Source of the DNA: JANOBJ01 sp031411575
GTDB lineage: Bacteria; Pseudomonadota; Gammaproteobacteria; Burkholderiales; Burkholderiaceae_C
Assembly: GCA_031411575.1 (NCBI GenBank)
Contig: JANOBJ010000204.1
Span: forward strand, 1 to 11,531
Direction of reading: 5' to 3'
Length of the DNA: 11,531 bases
Shown here: one piece after another, positions 6,826 through 11,531 of the stretch
How the letters are laid out: each line of letters starts with the position of its first letter
Position numbering within the stretch: position 1 is the stretch's first letter
Notes under the pieces: generated by a model
What the model saw: the letters and a program-made list of their open reading frames with translations, nothing else
Database searches by the model: none
What the model was told of the DNA's origin: nothing
Position numbers and translations under genes: made by a program

Positions 6826-7455
6826 ATGAACGCCCAAACCCTGAAACTGCAGTTCAACGGCCCCGCCGGGGCGCTGGAAGCCCTGCGCGATACGCCGACC
6901 GACGCGCCCGCCCGTGGCGTGGTGGTGGTGGCGCACCCGCACCCGCTGTTTGGCGGGACCATGGACAACAAGGTGGTGCAGACGCTGGCGCGCGCCTTCG
7001 TGCAGTGCGGCTGGGAGGCGGTGCGCTTCAATTTTCGCGGCGTCGGCGCCAGTGCCGGCACGCATGACGAAGGCCGGGGCGAGCTGCAGGACCTGCTGGC
7101 CGTGATCGACCAGGCGGCGAGTGCCGGCACACCGCTGGCGCTGGCCGGGTTTTCCTTCGGCTCGTTCGTCACCAGCCACGCCATACAGGCGCTATGGGGT
7201 TCCCATGCTATCGAGAAGATAGTGCTGGTCGGCACGGCGGCGGCCCGTTTCACCGTGGCGCCGTTGCCGCCCGAGTCTCACGACCGCGCGCTGGTGGTGC
7301 ACGGCGAGGTGGACGACACCGTGCCGCTGGCCGCCGTGATGGATTGGGCGCGGCCCCAGTCACTGCCTGTTACGGTTGTGCCCGGAGGCGGGCACTTCTT
7401 TCACGGACAATTGCCGCTGCTCAAAAGCTTGGTGGTGCGACACCTGCGCGCCTGA
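6826..7455 (+). CDS. Alpha/beta hydrolase of unknown substrate
   Basis: A 209-residue small alpha/beta hydrolase. The first strand ends in VVVVAHPHPLFGGTMDNKVV (32-51), the HPHP...GG...NK signature of this group and part of the oxyanion hole. RFNFRGVGASAG (67-78) is the next conserved strand and loop. The nucleophile elbow is GFSFGS with Ser110, the acid is Asp163 or Asp164 in HGEVDDTVP, and the catalytic His190 lies in PGGGHFFHG. There is no lid domain, and the protein is cytoplasmic. Such proteins are predicted esterases or hydrolases without firm substrates. No Shine-Dalgarno is evident; a TATAAT inside the upstream repeat would give an almost leaderless message. It precedes the carboxypeptidase gene in the same direction. 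Confidence 0.88.
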   Translation: MNAQTLKLQFNGPAGALEALRDTPTDAPARGVVVVAHPHPLFGGTMDNKVVQTLARAFVQCGWEAVRFNFRGVGASAGTHDEGRGELQDLLAVIDQAASAGTPLALAGFSFGSFVTSHAIQALWGSHAIEKIVLVGTAAARFTVAPLPPESHDRALVVHGEVDDTVPLAAVMDWARPQSLPVTVVPGGGHFFHGQLPLLKSLVVRHLRA

Positions 7456-7471
7456 GGCGCAAAATCGCGCC

Positions 7472-7574
7472 GCGCCCTTGCCGCTGTTGCCGTGCAGGCG
7501 TCCCGTTCTCTTCCCGCCGGTCTGCTTGTGCTCCCGATCCCTTCCCCGTCACTGCCACTGCCACCCCATCACCC
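7472..7574 (+). other. Pyrimidine-rich, Shine-Dalgarno-free leader before the carboxypeptidase gene
   Basis: About 70% of these bases are C or T and only seven are A. The region ends CCCCATCACCC-ATG with no purine-rich ribosome site. It is preceded by GGCGC-AAAATC-GCGCC (7456-7471), a small hairpin just after the hydrolase stop. C-rich, structure-poor RNA of this type is what Rho and ribosomal protein S1 favour. That role is inference. Confidence 0.4.
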
Positions 7575-8723
7575 ATGAAACGTTTCCTGACCGCGCTGCT
7601 GCTGGCGCCGCTCTGTCTGTTTGGCCACGCGCAAGTGCCGCAGCCGCCCGAGGTGGCCGCGCGCGCCTATCTGCTGCTGGATGTCACCGCCAACCAGATG
7701 CTCGCGCAAAAAGACATCGACATGCCGGTCGAGCCCGCGTCGCTGACCAAGCTGATGACGGCCTATCTGGTGTTTGACGCGCTCAAGGCCAAGAAGATCG
7801 ACCTCAAGCAGACCCTGCCGGTCAGCGAGCGCGCCTGGAAGATGCCCGGTTCGCGCATGTTCATCGATCCCAAGATGCAGGTGCCGGTGGAAGACCTGAT
7901 CAAAGGGATGATCGTGCAGTCCGGCAACGACGCCACCATGGCGCTGGCCGAGGGCGTGGGCGGCTCGCTCGAGCGATTTGTGCAACTCATGAACGAGCAG
8001 GCCAAGGTGCTGGGCATGAAAGGCACCACCTACAAGAACCCCGAGGGCCTGACCGTGGCGGGTCACATCACCACGGCGCGCGACCTGGGCATTCTGTCAA
8101 CCCGGCTGATGCGCGATTTCCCCGAGTACGTGCCCTTCTACGCGCTCAAGAAATACCGCTACGAAGGCACGCCCGCGGCCAATGACAGCAACCGCAACCT
8201 GCTGCTGTTTCGCGATCCGACGGTGGATGGCCTGAAAACCGGCCACACCGAGGCGGCCGGCTACTGCCTGATTGCCACCGCCAAGCGCGAATTGCCGGGC
8301 GTCGGCAGCCGCCGGCTGCTGTCTATCGTGCTGGGCACCGCCAGCGAGAATGCGCGCGCCAACGAATCGCAAAAGCTGCTCAACTGGGGCTACACCGCCT
8401 ATGAAGCGGTCAAGCTGTTTGACGCCAACCAGGCGGTGGTGACGCCGGCGGTCTGGAAAGGCACGGCCAACACCGTGCGGCTGGGCCGTCCGGAGCCGAT
8501 CGTGGTGGTGGTGCCGGCCGGCAATGCGGCCAAGGTCAAGACCCAGGTGGCGCGACCCGATCCGCTGGTCGCGCCGTTCACCAAGGGCCAGCCGATCGGC
8601 ACGCTCAAGGTGCTGGTGGGCGAACAGACCGTGGCCGAGGTGCCGCTGGTGGCGCTGGACGCAGTGGAGCAGGCCGGTGTGCTGGGCCGAGCCTGGGACG
8701 CTATCCGCCTGTGGATTAAGTAA
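7575..8723 (+). CDS. dacC: D-alanyl-D-alanine carboxypeptidase (PBP5/6 family)
   Basis: A 382-residue low-molecular-weight penicillin-binding protein. A signal peptide (MKRFLTALLLAPLCLFGHA) is probably cleaved before Gln20. All three active-site motifs are present: SLTK with nucleophile Ser56 and Lys59, SGN at 116-118, and KTG at 221-223. Residues 285-365 form the C-terminal beta-rich domain, and GRAWDAIRLWIK at the end is the amphipathic helix that holds PBP5/6 proteins on the outer face of the inner membrane. It removes the terminal D-Ala from peptidoglycan pentapeptides, limiting cross-linking and shaping the wall; beta-lactams acylate Ser56. The symbol could equally be dacA. The start at 7575 is chosen from the signal peptide; in-frame sequence upstream is not protein-like. 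A hairpin lies two bases after the stop. Confidence 0.94.
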   Translation: MKRFLTALLLAPLCLFGHAQVPQPPEVAARAYLLLDVTANQMLAQKDIDMPVEPASLTKLMTAYLVFDALKAKKIDLKQTLPVSERAWKMPGSRMFIDPKMQVPVEDLIKGMIVQSGNDATMALAEGVGGSLERFVQLMNEQAKVLGMKGTTYKNPEGLTVAGHITTARDLGILSTRLMRDFPEYVPFYALKKYRYEGTPAANDSNRNLLLFRDPTVDGLKTGHTEAAGYCLIATAKRELPGVGSRRLLSIVLGTASENARANESQKLLNWGYTAYEAVKLFDANQAVVTPAVWKGTANTVRLGRPEPIVVVVPAGNAAKVKTQVARPDPLVAPFTKGQPIGTLKVLVGEQTVAEVPLVALDAVEQAGVLGRAWDAIRLWIK

Positions 8724-8724
8724 A

Positions 8725-8755
8725 CGGGTAAGTTGGCGCTTGCTGACTTAACCCG
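8725..8755 (+). terminator. Hairpin after the carboxypeptidase gene, no U-run
   Basis: CGGGTAAGT (8725-8733) pairs with ACTTAACCCG (8746-8755) with one bulged base, loop of 12. It starts right after the stop codon. No T-tract follows, so it may protect the 3' end or act with Rho, not as a strong intrinsic terminator. Confidence 0.35.
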
Positions 8756-8767
8756 CAGTCGGCTGCA

Positions 8768-8796
8768 TTGCGGGACAACCCGTAGCGAGTTATACT
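8768..8796 (+). promoter_or_regulatory. Likely str operon promoter
   Basis: TTGCGG (8768-8773), a 17-base spacer, and TATACT (8791-8796, 5 of 6 to consensus). The predicted start near 8803 leaves a leader of about 90 bases before rpsL. It is the best -10 match in the 170-base gap, and a strong promoter is expected there. Confidence 0.6.
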
Positions 8797-8806
8797 AGAA
8801 GGCTTT

Positions 8807-8860
8807 CCCGCATTTCGGGCGGGAGAATCGTGCGCTGCCACCCGATCATGGGATGGCAGC
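8807..8860 (+). promoter_or_regulatory. Two hairpins in the rpsL leader
   Basis: Hairpin A: CCCGC (8807-8811) with GCGGG (8819-8823), loop of seven. Hairpin B: GCTGCCACCC (8834-8843) with GGG-A-TGGCAGC (8850-8860), ten pairs with one bulged A and the loop GATCAT. Neither is followed by a U-run. Structured leaders of ribosomal protein operons often bind a ribosomal protein; no specific family is recognised here. Confidence 0.5.
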
Positions 8861-8893
8861 AAATTCTTTCAGACGTTTAGGGACGTTTTTTTA

Positions 8894-9271
8894 ATGCCAA
8901 CCATCAATCAACTGGTGCGTCAGGGGCGCGAGGTCGAAAAGACCAAGTCCAAGAGCCCCGCGATGCAGAACTCGCCGCAGCGCCGCGGCGTGTGCACCCG
9001 CGTGTACACCACCACGCCAAAAAAGCCGAATTCGGCCCTGCGCAAGGTAGCCAAGGTGCGCCTGACCAACGGGTTCGAAGTCATTTCCTACATCGGCGGT
9101 GAAGGCCACAACCTGCAGGAACACAGCGTGGTGCTGGTTCGCGGCGGTCGTGTCAAGGACCTGCCCGGTGTGCGTTACCACATCGTGCGTGGCTCGCTCG
9201 ACCTGCAAGGCGTGAAAGACCGCAAGCAGTCGCGCTCCAAGTATGGCGCCAAGCGTCCAAAGAAAGCCTGA
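8894..9271 (+). CDS. rpsL: 30S ribosomal protein S12
   Basis: A 125-residue protein, near-identical in layout to S12 throughout bacteria: MPTINQLVRQGR at the start, TTPKKPNSALRKVAKVRLTN (40-59), SYIGGEGHNLQEHSVVLVRG (65-84) and KDLPGVRYHIVRG (88-100). S12 lies at the decoding centre and monitors codon-anticodon fit. Lys43 and Lys88, the usual sites of streptomycin resistance changes, are wild type, so sensitivity at this locus is expected. Asp89 is the position that RimO methylthiolates in other bacteria. AGGGA ten bases before the ATG is the ribosome site, separated by a run of seven T. First gene of the str operon here. The last codons and stop are duplicated just downstream. Confidence 0.98.
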   Translation: MPTINQLVRQGREVEKTKSKSPAMQNSPQRRGVCTRVYTTTPKKPNSALRKVAKVRLTNGFEVISYIGGEGHNLQEHSVVLVRGGRVKDLPGVRYHIVRGSLDLQGVKDRKQSRSKYGAKRPKKA

Positions 9272-9300
9272 CCAGTCTTTCTGGTCCAAAGAAAGCCTGA
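9255..9300 (+). repeat. 17-base direct repeat of the rpsL 3' end
   Basis: GTCCAAAGAAAGCCTGA at 9255-9271 (the final codons and stop of rpsL) recurs exactly at 9284-9300, a period of 29. Between them CTTTCT (9277-9282) can pair with AGAAAG in either copy (9261-9266 or 9290-9295), giving two mutually exclusive hairpins. Confidence 0.85.
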
Positions 9301-9361
9301 TCGGCCTTCTGCAAGAGTTTTTAGGTGCTGGTCAGGCTGTGGCGGTCTGGTTCAGCGTAGT

Positions 9362-9424
9362 GACCCGCTGTTGGGTCGAGTAAGTGAGAGTCCTGATGGC
9401 TCTCGCGGCGCCCGAAAAGGCGTC
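9362..9424 (+). promoter_or_regulatory. Three hairpins in the rpsL-rpsG spacer, candidate S7 translational operator
   Basis: GACCC/GGGTC (9362-9377), GAGAGTCC/GGCTCTC with one bulged T and a TGAT loop (9386-9404), and GGCGCC/GGCGTC (9407-9424, one wobble pair). They fill the 176-base spacer before rpsG. In E. coli S7 represses the str operon by binding the rpsL-rpsG spacer. Position fits that role; equivalence of structure is not shown. Confidence 0.45.
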
Positions 9425-9447
9425 AACTGAAGCAAAGAGGTGAAAAA

Positions 9448-9921
9448 ATGCCACGTCGTCGCGAAGTCCCTAAACGTGAAATCCTGCCGGACCCGAAATT
9501 CGGCAATGTCGAGCTGTCCAAGTTCATGAACGTGATCATGGAAGGCGGCAAAAAGGCCATCGCCGAGCGCATCATTTATGGCGCGCTCGAGTTCATCGAG
9601 AAGAAGAACCCCGGCAAAGACCCGGTGGAAGCCTTCACGATGGCCATCAACAACGTCAAGCCCATGGTCGAGGTCAAGTCCCGCCGTGTCGGTGGCGCCA
9701 ATTACCAGGTGCCGGTTGAAGTGCGCCCGGTGCGCCGCCTGGCGCTGTCGATGCGCTGGATCAAGGAAGCCGCCCGCAAGCGCGGCGAGAAGTCGATGGC
9801 CCTGCGTTTGGCCAACGAACTCATGGAAGCCACCGAAGGTCGGGGCGGCGCCATGAAGAAGCGTGACGAAGTGCACCGCATGGCCGAAGCCAACAAGGCC
9901 TTCAGCCACTTCCGCTTCTAA
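9448..9921 (+). CDS. rpsG: 30S ribosomal protein S7
   Basis: A 157-residue protein, standard S7 length. MPRRREVPKREILPDPKFGN is the typical N-terminus. It is followed by KFMNVIMEGGKKAIAERIIY (24-43), the hairpin GGANYQVPVEVRPVRRLALS (82-101) that contacts RNA near the E site, and WIKEAARKRGEKSMALRLANELMEA (about 104-128). S7 nucleates assembly of the 30S head on 16S rRNA and in enterobacteria also represses its own operon. AGAGGTGA lies six bases before the ATG, a strong ribosome site. It is the second gene of the str operon, with fusA 78 bases further on. Confidence 0.98.
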   Translation: MPRRREVPKREILPDPKFGNVELSKFMNVIMEGGKKAIAERIIYGALEFIEKKNPGKDPVEAFTMAINNVKPMVEVKSRRVGGANYQVPVEVRPVRRLALSMRWIKEAARKRGEKSMALRLANELMEATEGRGGAMKKRDEVHRMAEANKAFSHFRF

Positions 9922-9942
9922 AAACTGCCCCCATCTACGGTG

Positions 9943-9971
9943 CTGCCGGTCCGCCAAAAGCGGGGCGGCAG
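9943..9971 (+). promoter_or_regulatory. Hairpin in the rpsG-fusA spacer
   Basis: CTGCCG (9943-9948) pairs with CGGCAG (9966-9971), and inside it CCGC (9951-9954) with GCGG (9960-9963), separated by a GT/GG internal loop. An earlier ACTGCC at 9924-9929 could instead pair with GGCAGT (9967-9972). No U-run follows, so it is not a terminator; it may set the relative output of fusA. Confidence 0.5.
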
Positions 9972-9999
9972 TGACTACCGCCCTTAACGGAGAACCATC

Positions 10000-11531
<1,532 letters not shown>

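Noticed and set aside
7191..7217. GCTAT...ATAG sequences inside the hydrolase gene, resembling the dispersed palindrome
   Set aside because: The arms are spaced differently, the flanks do not match the 61-base element, and the encoded HAIEKIVLVGTA fits the hydrolase fold.
7194..7574. N-terminal extension of the carboxypeptidase frame
   Set aside because: It lies mostly in the wrong frame of the hydrolase gene, and the signal peptide starts at 7575.

Overview
The window looks like chromosomal DNA of a betaproteobacterium, most likely a member of the Comamonadaceae (Polaromonas / Rhodoferax / Acidovorax type). This rests on the high GC content, the protein flavours (DUF4148-like exported protein, HemJ, metal-motif class of HemB), the str operon, and two copies of an AT-rich GCTATAAATAT(T/A)ATAGC palindrome of a kind I recall as common in that family. 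No database was consulted.

Layout. 41-691 (+) glutathione S-transferase-like protein, convergent with a LysR regulator (741-1631, -). A small exported protein of DUF4148 type (1831-2115, +) runs divergently from the LysR gene and convergently with corA (2176-3303, -). hemB (3448-4449, -) follows, with a repeat element between hemB and corA. A 360-base gene-free stretch (4450-4809) separates hemB from the divergent hemJ (4810-5250, +). It holds a dyad-rich region and what looks like a complete, unannotated small-RNA gene: sigma-70-like promoter, start near 4625, two tight 5' hairpins (the second exposing a CCUCCC loop) and a strong intrinsic terminator ending at 4724. hemJ overlaps a VanZ-like membrane protein gene (5250-6353), followed by a thioredoxin-fold [2Fe-2S] ferredoxin (6363-6713), a second repeat copy, an alpha/beta hydrolase (6826-7455) and a D-alanyl-D-alanine carboxypeptidase (7575-8723). 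The window ends in the str operon: rpsL (8894-9271), rpsG (9448-9921) and the first 510 codons of fusA (10000 to the end).

Function. hemB and hemJ encode an early and the penultimate step of heme synthesis on either side of the candidate small RNA. The carboxypeptidase acts in cell-wall maturation; the str operon is core translation machinery. Most genes are ordinary housekeeping. The novelty is in the non-coding DNA: the small-RNA candidate, leaderless-type starts (a -10-like hexamer exactly six bases before ATG at hemB, hemJ and the ferredoxin), the promoter-carrying repeat, and hairpin-rich leaders and a 17-bp duplication in the str operon.
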